DNA of 64,000 nucleotides, from the NCBI GenBank assembly GCA_024036415.1, contig JAMWET010001656.1, positions 327,501-391,500 on the forward strand. Reading direction: 5' to 3'. The stretch comes from Prochilodus magdalenae. Its lineage: Eukaryota; Chordata; Actinopteri; Characiformes; Prochilodontidae. Below the pieces are notes generated by a model that was given only the letters and a program-made list of their open reading frames with translations, ran no database searches and had not been told where the DNA came from. Positions 51,086-64,000 of this stretch are shown in pieces (the first letter of the stretch is position 1; each line of letters opens with the position of its first letter). The position numbers were made by a program, and so were the translations under genes.

Positions 51086-52724
51086 ATGAATGTATGCAAT
51101 AAGAAAGATAATGGCTGAATTTTCATCAAGCAGGATAATGCTCATTTAAGAAGAATAAAATAAACATCTATTAGGAAAAAAAAAACATTCAGTTCAACAA
51201 TATGTCTGTACAATATTTTCACAAAGACATTCTTAAGCAGCATTATGACTTACTATCTTTGATCAGCTCAACACCGTAAGTTTTGTGGCTCCTTTCAACA
51301 GACACAACTTCTACTTAAGATTATAAGTTGCGGTTGATAACAGCTGACACATGAATACAGTCATCTTGAAACAAACGGTAGGTGGCAAGGGCCAACAAGG
51401 CATCTTACCGCTCCATGTCCAGGATTTTTGGATGAAGAACCTTTCCCTTGAATAAATGGCTATTGGTCTTTATCTGTTTCATTGCAGCCATAATGTTTTT
51501 CATCATTGGAGCATTCTTTGGTAAATCAAATAGGTCTATAAAACAGGAATGGGTCAAGACAGAACTGGAGTGTATGCCTATAAAACGAAATATTTTGGGG
51601 TAAGCTGGGAATGTAGGTGCTGTTGTCCCGCTGCTCTTCATGTTCACTCAGGTTTGTTGATGGTGGAGCAGAGGGGTGCTGACTTCTCAGAGAGCCGTCA
51701 TGTGTCCTTCCTTTAACCACCACGACCCATCCAATGACCCCACTACGTAATTATGGACTAATCAGACACTTACCTACCTCTTTCCTCTACCTTACACTGA
51801 ACGCTTCTTTCATTTGCTTGTCTTGTTCTCTGTTGTTGACCTGAGGATGGGTTCCCCTTTTGAGTCTTGGTTCCTCTCGAGGCTTCTTCCTTTTGAACTA
51901 AGGGAGTTTATCCTTGCTTCTGTCGCCCTTGGCTTACTCACTGGGGGCTCGGACACCAGATTTTTTGTTAAAGCTGCATTGTGACAAAATTGCTTGTAAA
52001 AAGCGTTTACAATGTTGACTTGACTAAGAATTACTAGTTGCTAATTACATCGACAACAATGCAAAATGACTGGGTTATTCTGAAGTGTCTGGGACTAATT
52101 TCTATGTTGTTGATGATGTAGTAAATAAATGTTACATTTCTCTGTAATGGTTATTCATACCACTTTTGTGCCAATTTGTTATAATAAATGCCTAGATATC
52201 AGCATCGATGCTTGGCTTATCAGTATTGATCTAGAATTCTTATATTTGTGCGTCCTGACAATTAAGCAAATTATATGCCAATTTGGTTTTCCATTTTGCT
52301 TAATATTGTTATTGTAGATGTTTACTGAACATTTAAAATGACTGACATGCAGATTTAAACCTGGTAATCTGGCCTACTGTAGGTAATGTGTCAGTAGGTT
52401 AGATTTGCTTATATATATATTTTTTTTCCTTCACTACACTGACATTTTTGAAAATGTAGCGCTCTTGGTATGTTTACATGGTTACAACTGTTCAGATATC
52501 TGACAATATACATACTGTGACATTGTGCAGTCTGAACATATCTTGTGTTGTGATTATTAGTTTTTCGTTATACCACCCAGTTGTAGTATGATGTTCATTA
52601 GGGTAAAATAGATGCTCAAATTACAATTTTAGGAAAAGGTCAGTCTTAATTAAGTACAGATGGAATACTGGTCTACCCCTGGCTGGTTTAAATAGGTTCG
52701 CCCTCATGGTATCTGATTGCAACT
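51086..52724. other. Non-coding stretch with one dispersed repeat
   Basis: At about 51830-52028 the series GAGGCTTCTTCCTTTTGAAC, GGCTTACTCACTGGGGGCTC and AAAGCTGCATTGTGACAAAA matches a repeat recalled as very common in fish genomes, of uncertain class. The rest shows no supported feature. Confidence 0.4.
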
Positions 52725-53660
52725 GAAACCCCAATTGCAAAAAAACTTGGGAAACTGTGTAAAATGTAAATAAAAACAAAATAGAAAAAAAAGATAATTC
52801 AAAGTAAAACATAGAATACACATCAGATGTTGAAAGTAAGACATTTTTTAATTTCATGAAAATTAGAAACTTGTTTAGAACTTGTAGGCAGCAACACATC
52901 AAAAAGTTGGGACAGGACCATGTCTACCATTGCGTACATATTCCCTTCTTTTAACTACCATCTTTAAACATCTGGAAGGTGAGGAAATAAATTGTTGGAG
53001 TTTTGGGTGAAGAAAGTTGTCCTATTTTTGCCTGAATTCTACTGCTAGTTCTCTTTTGCCAGATTTTTTATTTGATGACGCGCCAAATGTTTAAATTGGT
53101 AAAAGGTATGGACTACAGGCAGGCTGGTTCTGCACCTGGGCTCTTTCTGTGAAACCATGCTGTTGTGAGGGATGCGGTATGTGGTTTATTATTATCTTGC
53201 TAAAATATGCAAGGTCTTCCCTGAAAGAGACGTTTGTCTGGATTGTATTATATGTTAAACCCTCCATATACCAGAGTTAGGGGACTCTAGTCACATGACT
53301 AGACCTGAATCACAAATTTAAATACTTGAGAACTGCTTGATTAACACTGATAAAAGACTTGACTTGGTATTCATGACATGAGACTTGACCTAGACATGAG
53401 ACTGATGACTCAAAATAACTTTTTTTTTCTTTCAAAACAAGTTTTTTTTGGGGTTTTTTTCCCGGAAACCTGACTTGGGCGATCTCTTCTAATACATCTT
53501 CTAAGTTTTAATAGTTTTCAGAAGTGATCAGACTTTCAACATCTGATATGTGTTCTATGTTCTGTTGTGAATAAAATATGGCTAACCGAAATTTGCTAAT
53601 TTTTGCATTCTTTTTTATTTACTTTTTACACAACGCCCAACTTTTTTGAAAATGTTGTAA
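52725..53660. mobile_element. DNA element with AACCCCAATT ends, interrupted
   Basis: Left end GAAACCCCAATTGCAAAAAA followed by GTGTAAAATGTAAATAAAAA. The right side has TTTTTATTTACTTTTTACACAACGCCCAACTTTTTTG. The two are inverted copies. The middle contains the start of a transposon-like region and, at about 53281-53420, a run of GACTTGAC/GAGACTTG motifs that looks like a separate insertion. No intact frame. Confidence 0.55.
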
Positions 53661-54717
53661 AAAGTATGCGCAAGATCTCAATTAACCTAAAAGAGGCCCA
53701 TTACCAATCTAGAAAAGCACATTTCCACAGTAAAAATAGTTAAACCCTTTTGTTGTCATTGAAGCTAGCATCAGTACTGCTATGACAAATATGTTAGCAG
53801 ACAACCACCAGTGAAGTAGCCAGCCAGCATGCAACTCCCCACCCCAAATACAAAGTGGTATTTTGCACACCGGTCAAACATATGACCAGTTTATATTCCG
53901 TTAATGCTGGGTAGATGCCAAACAACTGTATATTTACAATGGTCACTATGTCAGATTAGCACTCTAAATCCATACCGTGTCTTTTTGAAAGCCTGCCCTC
54001 TATGTGCCCTCCAGCAACTAGTGGTGAAATCCCCTTGGTTTGATTTGTTTCACAATATGGTTAATTTGGTGTTGTTACAATAATTTGAACAAAATCTTAA
54101 TAAAGAAATTTGATGTACCTCAGGATGTTTTTGCACAGCTTACAAATGACACTGAAGTTGGGCAGCAGGAGATGTGCTGTAGCATGATTGGTGTTTTTTT
54201 TTTTTTTTTTTTAAATATTTGTGTTTACACAGTTCAGTTACAATAAACTGCATAATTAATAGAAGAGCACAATGCTTTAACACACCTCCATGATGCACAT
54301 TATCACAGTTTTGTATAGCAATATCATAACTCCGCTATGCATTTTACACTTCTACCAGCAATGGCCAGGTTTCACCCATAGTGCTTCTGTAACCATGATT
54401 GACACCTTAGGGGCTTGTCCAAAGTTGTGAATGATGGTCTATGTCAAAAGTGTTATGGATATTGTTAGGCATTTCAGACACCACATTGCTGTTCTTTAAT
54501 TATGTCCCACCACATTTATATTCAGGTGTGATGCTGTCAAAATTTGAGCTAGGTTTGTATATATTGTAATCTCGCCAGAAGAGGCATTGTTAGTTGTTTT
54601 CTTTAACCAACTTTATATTAACTGATCGATGAATTATGATCTTAGTGAACTGTCCATTACAATGTCTTCAGTTCACATTATTTTGTGTAAAGCATTTTCA
54701 TTTGTAATTTGAGAACA
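53661..54717. other. Non-coding stretch, no supported feature
   Basis: AT-rich, with an 18-base poly-T near 54195 and no coding or repeat signal that could be named. Confidence 0.4.
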
Positions 54718-55550
54718 TAATATAATCCTTTATTAATCCCACAGTGGGGAAATTTACAAAGTTATAGCAGCACAAAGGAAAGAACACAAGTATCAGGAAA
54801 TATACAAATAATAAATAAGATCTAAATATACAAAAAGTACAGAAAAATATAATTAAAATACTACATAATTGAAGTCCAGAAGACTAAGATCAGAGGATTA
54901 CGCATAGTGATGGTAAACAGATTATGCTATGCATGGTGAATTTAGGTACTGCACATAGTAGAGCATTAGAGCATTAATAAATAAAGTAAGCAGTTTTATT
55001 GCACATAGTAGATATAGAAATAGACTACTGAGTTTCATTGCACATAGTAGAATAGACTACTGTAGACATAGACTACTGAGGCTGTTATACAGCCTGACAG
55101 CGGCCGGAAAGAAGGATCTGCGGTATCTCCCCTTCACACACCGTGGGTACAGCAGCCGGGCACTGAAGGAGCAGCCCTTGTTTTCAGAGAGTGGTACATG
55201 GGGTGGGACAGGTTCTTCAACATGTGTTTGAACTTAGTCCTCATTCACCTGTCTCCCACCACCTCCACTGGGTCAAGAGGACACCCCAGGACAGAGCTGG
55301 ACTTCTTAATGAATTTGTTCAGTCACATCCTGTCAGTGGTGGAGATGCTGCTGCCCCAGCAGACCACTCCATAAAAGATGGCTGATGCCACCACAGCATC
55401 GTAGAAGGTCCTCAGGAGAGCCCCCTGCACTCCAAAGGACCAGGGTCTCCTGAGGGGATCTAATTTATAGCTTTGGTTTGTTTTTTCCCTGGCATTGATC
55501 TTGTCTAGTAAAGAGTGCTGCAACATTACATTTGTTTTACCTAATTAATA
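54718..55550 (-). pseudogene. LINE C-terminus and 3' UTR, minus strand
   Basis: On the minus strand, frames read LDPLRRPWSFGVQGALLRTF, YDAVVASAIFYGVVCWGSSI, then SSSVLGCPLDPVEVVGD and RGDTADPSFRPLSGCI. This is the end of a CR1/Rex1-superfamily LINE polyprotein. The 3' UTR on this strand ends with CCCACTGTGGGATTAATAAA-like sequence near 54740. It is 5'-truncated and carries stops. Confidence 0.75.
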
Positions 55551-57101
55551 CGTAACTGACATAACCAATACATAACCGTCAGTTACTGTCAGTAAAGCAT
55601 CAGTTACTGCCAGCATCATTCTGTCTTTCTTTATACACTTTACTTACTGCCCTCCCCTCTTATATTCTTTGGTAATGACAAGTCTTCACAAGATTAATTT
55701 CTAGGGCTGAGAGAATGAAAGGATTAAAAAAAAAAAAGACAGAGCAAGAGAGACCATAGGGACCCCCTCCCCCCACACCACACCCCAACACATTAATGCC
55801 TTTCTCTGCTCTGTTGGCAGAAAGAAGTGATAAGTTACATTTGCATATTGTTCTAGCTTTCCTCCCACTCTGCTGTTAAATAGGCTTTTTTCAATACTGC
55901 CGTTTCATGCTGAGAATGTCGGCCACTTTTACCGCTCTTCTAGACAATCATTTAAGGTTATATATTTTGTCTTTTGGCAATCCAATGGCTTTGAACTGAT
56001 CCTTAGTTGTACATTTTAAAACCTGAGTAACAGAGATGAACCATAGAGATTAAAAAAATTAAAATCACAATTTAAGCCTCATCAAAATCTCTTCTGATTA
56101 TTCACTAATCATTCTTGATTACTGCTGTTGAACTGAGAGTGCAATTTTACGCCTTACACACTAGATGGCAGACTAAGACCTATTTTTTTTTCTTTGCCTT
56201 TTTCATATATTGCATGCCAGTTTGGATGTATTTTAAATTATTCTACACTAGGGGTTCAAAACTCCAAGCATACAAGTGTTTTTCAAACTCCAAGTGTTTT
56301 TTATACTCTTGTTAATTGGCGATTAAGTTAGGAAGGTGTGAAGTTCATAATGCCCGATAGAGCAGTTTCAGGACTGTGGTAAACTCTGAAGCCTCTGAAG
56401 TTTTCCCCTTTGTGCAATAGGTACATGGCAGAGCCATGTTTCGACCATGACTCCATTGACTGCCTCTGGTGCAAAGTCAAATGACAACCCTGTGCATATG
56501 GAGGAGGGCGCCAAATGCTAGTTTTATGTACATGTGACCTGTGGCATGGTTAATGCACCACATGGAAGTTGACCCAGGAGAATGAAGGGCATATAATGCT
56601 GTCATGCCTTTGTGGAACTGAATGGCTGTAGCTTTGCTGCGATTTTAGGATGGGGCTTCGGAGAGCCCAACTCTGTGCTCATAAATCAGTAAAAACAGTC
56701 AAGTCAGGAACATGCTGAATTTCATGCTGTTGATTTTCTTTCAGAATAATCTTGTTGACTCTGTTTTACATGGAATATTGTAAAAACAGTAGAAGAACAA
56801 ATAGCACCAATGTGCCTTTTACTGAATAAATGCATAAGTAATTGCACATAATGTGTGCTATATCTGAACTACATTATTAACCATTATGTTTTGCTCAGAT
56901 AAAACTAAAGATGGTGCAGAGAACACTCAATCAAGAAAAAACAAAAGTGACTGTTTAAAATAAACCAAAAAGTAAAATATTATGTGAACTATTTTATTAC
57001 TAATTCATTAAATTATTACCTTAATTTTAAATAAACTGCAAATGTTGCTTGATTTTGTTCATGTTTTTAATTTCATTTTTTCATTCTTGAACCATATCTA
57101 A
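55551..57101. other. Non-coding stretch, no supported feature
   Basis: Contains a short A-run (about 55728-55739) and a C-rich patch (about 55762-55785). No gene or named repeat was recognised. Confidence 0.4.
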
Positions 57102-58470
57102 TTCAAGGATTCAAGGAGACTTTGTCATTCGCATCACATGTGGTACATGGGGTGGAATGAAATTGTGGTACCCAAAGACCCAGTTACACCCAGACAGCAG
57201 TACTTAAATAAATAAATATACATAAATATATAAAAATATATTAAAAAATACAGAGAGAAAGAGCAGCAGGAATTTGAAAAGGTAGCAGCAAAGTGTATTT
57301 AAAGTGACTGAGTGTCCTCGAAGTGTCGGTGCAGTGGTTATGACTAATTGGCGTTTAGAAGTCTTACAGCTTCCGGAATGAAGCTGTTCCTCAGTCTGTT
57401 CGTTTTACACTTAATGCTCCTCAGCCTCCTGCCTGAGGGGAGCGGGACAAGAAGTGAGTGTGCTGGGTGAGGTGGCCCTCTTCCTGCATCTGGAGGTGTA
57501 GATGTCCGTGGTGGTGGGGAGGCTGACTCTGACAGACCTCTGTGCAGCCTTCACCACTCTCTGCAGAGCTTTCCTGTCTGCAGCAGAGCAGCTTCCGTGC
57601 CACACATTGATGCTGGAGCATAGGACGCTCTCCACCATACACCTGTAGAAGGAGGTGAGGACCGAGCTCCCGAGCCCAGCTTGCTTCAACCGCCTGAGGA
57701 AGTAGAGCCGTTGATGTGCCTTCCTGACCAGACTGGAAGTGTTGTTGCTCCAGGTGAGGGTGTTGCTCAGGTGAACACCCAAGTACCTGTAGTTGGAGAC
57801 CACTTCCACCGCAGACCCTCCGACATGTAGGGGAAGGTGGGCATGGCTGCGCCCTCTGAAGGCCACAGTCATCTCCTTCGTCTTCTTTACGTTGATGCAG
57901 AGGTTGTTCTTTCTGCACCAGCCCTCCAGGTGTTCTACCTCCCGTCTGTAGCCAGACTCATCACTGTTTGTGATGCATCCGACCACTGCCGTGTCATCCG
58001 CAAACTTTACAATATGACAGCCTGGGTGGATGAGTGAGCAGTCATATGTGAGCAGCGTGAACAAGAGGGGGCTCAACACACAGCCCTGAGGGGAGCCAGT
58101 GCTGAGGACTGTGGTGGAGGAGGAGAGGTTGTGGATCCTCACAGACTGTGGCCTGTTGGTCAGGAAGTCCATGACCCAGTTGCAGAGAGAAGAGCACAGA
58201 CCAAGTGAGGAGAGCTTATCTGTCAGGGTCTGGCGTATCATGGTGTTGAAAGCGGATGTGAAGTCCACAAAGAGCATATGGACATAAGAGTTCTTCTGCT
58301 CCAGGTGGGTGAGGGCAGTGTGGACCACAGAGGTAATGGCATCATCTATGGATCAGTTCTTCCTGTAGGCATACTTGTGTGGATCCACAGTGACGTCAAT
58401 GGTGGCTTTGATGTGGGTCATAACCAGTCTGTCAAAGCATTTAGCGACTATCGGCGCAAGGAATTCCTGA
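57102..58470 (-). pseudogene. LINE reverse transcriptase (Rex1/CR1-like), longest open remnant
   Basis: A 305-codon minus-strand open frame (58328-57411) reads [60 protein letters not shown] and [35 protein letters not shown] and [20 protein letters not shown]. The catalytic FADD is intact. Upstream, VTVDPHKYAYRKN is followed by a stop and then SIDDAITSV, so the longer protein is broken. The 3' end near 57106 has a GAATCCTT-type tail. Most of the element 5' of the reverse transcriptase is missing. Confidence 0.88.
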
Positions 58471-58892
58471 ATCCCAGGTTTCAGGAATTCCTTGCACCAG
58501 CAGACCAGATGCAACTAATCACAGGCTTGGTGGTTAATGGTGTTAAGGCTGTTGGAGCAGACAATGCTTGAAGCTGTTTGAAAGTAGTAGATCCTCTGAA
58601 GTTGAGCATAGAAACCTGTACTTTAAATGCACAAGTGGAATAAGTGCTTTCTTTGTAGAAGCATATGGCATAGTGCTTCATTAGCATGAAAATATTGGAT
58701 TTTTTTTCTCAGTTTGCTGGTAGAAATGCATGCAGTGCATACCAAAGAAACCCTCATTAGTGTGACGAGACATCTTTGAGGTGCACTGGATTGACATACA
58801 TGGGCGAGGTAAAGATGGATGAAGGTGAAAACCGAGCTGCTTGTGATGTCTTTTTGAATCTCAAACCATTACTAATGATATAATTCTTTCTC

Positions 58893-58894
<2 letters not shown>

Positions 58895-58924
<30 letters not shown>
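58895..58924 (+). repeat. (GA)n microsatellite
   Basis: Fifteen uninterrupted GA units. Confidence 0.95.
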
Positions 58925-58927
<3 letters not shown>

Positions 58928-60179
58928 TGCGCAAAAGGGTCAGGGAGAACAGGAGAACTCTGATAGACTCCTATCTGTAATTGTAATCTCAGGCTTGACA
59001 TCCCTCTGCATGTAAAACCATTAAGGGAAGTGTGCTCGCTGAGTCCACACCACGCCAAAGCCCAGGTAATTTCCAGTGAGGACACAGCGGTGCTGGAGTG
59101 GAGAGATTTTATCCTTGAGTCCTAGCATCGCTCTCCTAGTCCTGATGGTGGTGAGGGAACGAGGAGGTGCGGATAAAACCAAATTAGGAACAGGATTGGG
59201 GTGTGTTTCCTGTGCGCTTAGTAGTGTTTGCTTATGACTACTTATTTTCTTTTGTTTCCCTTTTGTTTTAGCATGTTACCTTTTAACATCAACTGTGAAG
59301 TATTATTTATTTTGTCAATGATTTATTCACATAATTAAACTGTTGTTAAAGTTGGCCAAGTATTCTCTTTACATTTTGAGATGCCACATATGATTTAATG
59401 ATTATATAAAGCCTCAGAAAGCAGGAGTGTAATCTTTGACCTGGCAAAGATTTTGTTCAATCACAGTTCATAGAAAAAATAACATTCCCTTCTTCACATG
59501 ATTTAAATAATTTAAAAAAAATTCTACCAACTGGGAATCTGTCAGTTTGATCAGATGGGCAGATCAGAATAGTACAAAGTTATGTTTTACAAAAGTGCAT
59601 CATGAGATACATATTAGGATGAATCATACTGTACAGAAATGATTGATTTTTCACATTTTTTTTATTCTGGTCTGGCTGTGGTAGATTTGTCAACTAAAAA
59701 ATCTGGGTCTTGACTCAGAGTGTCCAAGTTTCCATTTTGACTGGGCTCTGCAACTGCTGTTCTAAAATAATATACACTTCACATATTTGGATAGCAGTGT
59801 GTAAATTTATTATGAAGTGGTGATGTCAATTATCAGTGTTCGAACGTGGCATGATATTGGGTGCCAGATGGATTGGAGATTTCATTATTCAAGTTGTGCT
59901 GGTGTAACAGAGATGAAAAAAAGGTCAATTTCACATAAAATCCTTTATTAATTTATGGTATTATTTTGGTAAATGTTCTTAATTTTATTTATGTTTTATT
60001 GTCGACTTTGTACCATATTTTGTTTTATTAAAGTTTTGTGGTGAACATTTATTTGGAAATGATTTGGCGATGTTATCGGTGATCGATTTCCTCTATACTT
60101 AGTTTGTGGCAGAAACATTGAATCTACAGTAGGCAGGCAGTTTTGGTGCTCTTGTTAAAAGTTGTTTTAAAATTGTTCA
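58925..60179. other. Non-coding stretch, no supported feature
   Basis: No recognised coding exon or named repeat. AT-rich from about 59220 onward. Confidence 0.4.
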
Positions 60180-62640
60180 GGCACTGTTATCTTTTATGAA
60201 TTGGTGACAGGATAAAATGGCCTCTTCTCTTCTCCTTACAGTACTGTGTATTTTAAAGAGAGAGACCATGAATCCATTCTTTGCTGTACATTTTCCATTC
60301 TTGTTTTTGTACAAAGGTACAGTAACTCTTAAAATCCCAGTGCATATTGACCTATTATATTTATACACATATATTTTGTTGCTTTTTTATTTTGTAAAGT
60401 TTAATGTTTTATAGAGGAAGAAAAATGTAAAATGTGAATTCATTCTGTGCTGTACATTTGCCACTCTAGTTTTGTACAAGGAAAGAGAAAGAAACAATAA
60501 AAGAAAAGAAAGAAAAAGCTAGAAGAAAAGACATTAAGGGAATCCTAATTATGGTGTTTTGTACATTTTGTTTTTGTTTTGCTTTGATTTCTAATCTATG
60601 TTGTATGTGTTAAATTTTTTTTAAATGGAGTATTCCAAAATGACATACACTATGAAGAAAGAGAGAGTTTGTTTTTTGGATGAGAACATGTCTGTCTATG
60701 GGTTGGGTAGAGACATAAATCTTAGAGGGGCGCTATCTATGCCAGTTGCACAAGGAAACAAAGTAAATGTAGCCTCACCTGCATTTTGCTCTAGTTGAAT
60801 ACTCTATGATTCTGCGGATAGAGATTCCAGTACAGACTTAAATGACCTAGCTTTGCACAACTTTATAACACACATTGCCCATCAGGTGACCACACATTAG
60901 TGTCAGCTCAGCAAAAAGAGGGTAGTGAGAAGCATGGGGATAATGCTACACATGCTCAGTTTGTAGATACGAGTCAGCCACCCACAGAGGTGCACTCTCT
61001 CAGTTTGTCAGGTGTTAGATTGCTTATGCGATGATCCAGAAGTAATCTTTGATGTGTTAAAAGCACTCTTTAGTGAGAGAAATTTACATGCATGACATAA
61101 GCTGACTTTAATGGTATAGTACCAATGATGGGGGGAATACCCCATTGACTACTGGGTCTGTCTGAATAAGGCTGTTGATGCAACAGATGAAAGCTTGAGG
61201 AGGCTTGGTCGGCAAATAGAAGACACTGGCTATGCACAAACAGCCCAGTCACGCTAAACATGCTACCATTAATGTACGGACACCAGGCCCAACTGCAGCT
61301 ATACCTCAGCAACTGCTTAACAGAACCCCTTGCACAGGCTGAAGCTGTCGCCACATCTACCCCATCAGCTGGAGACAACTGCATGAGAGCACTTGTAAGC
61401 CTTCTTGATTGTGCGCTCACACAAAACAGATTTCAGCCAATCAGTTTACCTTAGCCCAGTCATCAGTGAAATGTTCTATGTTATAAATCTTATGAGCACT
61501 CCACTCTTGTCCATTGCAGACGACAATATCTATGTCTGATTTGCCTTCAGCCAGGTAATGTTATGAGGAACTGGACTAATGTTGCTCTAAGTCAGGCTTC
61601 CTCCTCTTCCTCCTCATCATCTTAAGAGACTCTGTCTTTAAACTGAGCAGCTTGCATTCAGGAAAGTGAAATGTGGGCAGAAGTGAACAACCCCTCAATG
61701 ATCTTGTGCAATGCTATCATAGTACCAGTGGGTGCAAAAGTTATAGTGAAGAATATGCAAAGGATTGAGCCATTTGATTAATTGTTCTATGCACTGGCTA
61801 ATTTGAATAACACATTTCAAGTGCAAAGAATGCCTGATTCTGGGTTCATGCCATGCCACTCATCTCCTGCAAATTATCAGAAACTACAGCAAGTACTATC
61901 AGAAAACAACTGGGCATGCTACCAGAGAACAGTGCAGACAAGCTGAGGGTTACATCAGAAGGGGACGTCAAGGGGATGCATCTTAACATTAGGGACAGAG
62001 TGCTTGTTGCAAACAAGGGTGAAAGAGGGTAACAGAAAGTCTATGTCTCAAAATTCTTTTAAACTTGAGAATTTTGCCAGCACACTCAATAAGAGAGATC
62101 TCAGTCACTCCGTACTGTCTTTTAAAGTTTTTTTTTTGAGAATCCAGAGTTATTGCCTGTTTTGTTAGGCATTTATTATGATTTTCACTTTATAAATAGG
62201 GCCAGGTTACTATATGATGTCTAAGACCTCATAAAATTTCAGGGAAATCCAAGACCGGATCAACCTTGGGTTTCTCTTGACCGCTTAGCAGGCAGCTCCT
62301 ACAGAGCTACTTTAATTGGTTGATTATGGTATGTAAAGAAAATAATACATTTTCAGGTTTGTACATGTTTTGAGTTTATTGGAGAATTTAATCGTGTGCA
62401 GCAGGTAAATTTGTCTGTGAATTGGTACCAGTTAGGCTAAAAATGACATCTCCTCTTTGCCTCACAGTGGTGTTATTAGAGAGAGAGAGACACTGAATTC
62501 AGTTGTACATTTGCCACTCTTGTTTTGTACAGTGCAGTAACTCCTAAAATTCCAGTGCATATTGTCCTATTATTTTTATATACGTATATTTTGTTGCTTT
62601 TTGTAATTTGTGAATGTTTTATAGGAAATTTTTTTTTTTT
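60180..62640 (+). mobile_element. Possible gypsy-type LTR retrotransposon remnant
   Basis: Segments 60240-60420 and 62465-62635 are direct copies of each other (shared blocks AGAGAGAGA(C/G), GCCACTCTTGTTTTGTAC, CAGTGCATATTG and ATATTTTGTTGCTTTT) and are candidate LTRs. Just inside the right copy, 61965-62035 reads GDVKGMHLNIRDRVLVANKG then a stop after ERG, like the end of a gypsy integrase. The internal part is only about 1.7 kb and mostly unreadable, so the element is deleted and decayed. LTR borders could not be set. Confidence 0.42.
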
Positions 62641-64000
62641 TTTGCCAAAACTAAAATGTTCTTTTATGTAAATAGTACTACAAATTGTGAAACTGTGAAA
62701 TAAATGTTTAATTTTCTAGATGTAAAGGTATTAATGTAATAAATGTATTATTTATTTTGACGCACACGGAGCAAGTAGCCCTCATATTGTCCTCCAGTGT
62801 GTACTGTGGGTAATCAGTCAGATTATTAAGTGCTAATTTATTGCATGGCTGGGAGTTATGTATTAAATAAATGCGTCCGAGTAAATAAGCACTGGGAAAA
62901 TGGAATGAGCTCTGATTCTGGAATAGATGTCAACCCAGCACATCCGCCTAGAGGGGAGGGTGGAGTGTAAACAGTCACCGCAGGAAACAACATCAATATT
63001 AATAGTCAACAAATATCTCAGTATGCAAGAGAACTGTATGCATAAATACAGGGTGTGTGGTTTTCAAGGCAAAATAACCAGTCAAGTATGAATAACCAAT
63101 GAATGTGTAAATTGCTCAATGGAAATCTAAGTGATTTTGTGAGTACGATGTATTAACACATACTATTGGATAACATTTTGATGAATTAATGTAAATTAAT
63201 TAATTTATTTAATGTAAAGAGATCAGTATTATTTTAAGAATTGATGTTGAAACGACATGATGTAAATATGCAAACTCATAGGGCAGTGATCTCTAGTCTG
63301 CCCTCTAGTGAGAGCCTCCACTAACACTCGTAGTACAATAGCGAACAATACTAGCATTCCTAGCAACAATGTGAAAAGTTACAATCACAATGCGGTCGGT
63401 TGTCTATTGGAATGCATGGCCGAAAAGCTAGTAAATCTCTAGTATAGCCTTAGACTTAAGATTTTATTTTAGCTTGTATATGTGCGCTAAGCAGAAGGTC
63501 TTAACAAAATAACCCTCAAAAACACATTACTGTAGTTAATAAGGCAACTTCAGGAAAAAAAGCCTACCCACTGGAGCATGGATATGTGTGCATAGTATAA
63601 ACTCCACTTGCCCAGTTTGGTCTGGGCACCCCTGGCCAAATGACATATTGTGTTGAATTTAGAGACAAAAATAAGTAAGCTTGTACAAGAAACAAAAAGT
63701 GTTTGTCTGTAAAAGCAACTGAAAGAAGTTTTAAGGATAGAGAAAAGAACATATTTGAGCTGTTATGAGTCACACTGTAAAGCTTAAAGTAATTGATGAA
63801 AAATTTACTTGTTTACATATATATATGTTCCTTACATATTAATATCACACTCAGGCTTAAAAAGAAACTGTGACTCATTGTTTAGGTCTAGCAGATTTTC
63901 CCCATGACTGATATTTCGTAATAACATTTTGAGTGCAAAGGGAATTGTTTGCTTTTATTATCTTCCTTTGCCTTGTTAACATCTATTATGTTTATTTTCA
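62641..64000. other. Non-coding end of window, no supported feature
   Basis: AT-rich sequence with short chance frames only. No exon, RNA gene or named repeat was recognised. Confidence 0.4.

Overview
This window is a piece of a vertebrate nuclear chromosome, most likely from a teleost fish. The genes are split by GT-AG introns, the sequence is AT-rich, and it is full of fish-type DNA transposons and CR1/Rex1-like LINE fragments. A palindromic hAT-like repeat, recalled as common in catfish and characins, hints at an otophysan. That last point rests on memory, not a search. All gene names come from recognising translated exons, and exon borders were placed by hand from GT/AG sites and reading phase.

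Layout. 1-2.8 kb: last three coding exons of plpbp (+). 2.8-7.6 kb: convergent tmed4 (-), complete in five exons. 7.6-8.1 kb: a short divergent promoter shared with fam50a (+), which runs to 16 kb. fam50a is readable end to end except for a conserved linker near 9.35 kb, where the frame runs into a stop and a poly(A) signal. 16.7-28.7 kb: a 12-exon IL-17 receptor D-like gene (+) ending soon after its SEFIR domain. 28.7-31.1 kb: short duplicated segments and a MITE beside the next promoter. 31.1-38.1 kb: sars1 (+), complete in 11 exons.

38.9-46.6 kb is a nest of mobile elements and the most unusual part of the window. A decayed PIF/Harbinger element, with transposase and Myb-like partner, appears to be split by a 5.9-kb foldback element flanked by a 7-bp repeat. 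The foldback has terminal inverted repeats and two inward arrays of a ~142-bp unit in opposite orientation. Its left arm carries a Tc1-like transposon whose removal restores the alignment with the right arm. Its right arm carries a SINE-like piece and a LINE fragment.

46.6-64 kb has one possible first coding exon resembling MICOS subunit Mic25 (46.77 kb). The rest is non-coding sequence with hAT MITEs, LINE fragments and a possible gypsy-type remnant. The recognised genes are housekeeping or signalling genes (B6 homeostasis, ER-Golgi cargo transport, nuclear XAP5 protein, cytokine receptor, seryl-tRNA synthetase) and do not form a functional operon-like unit.
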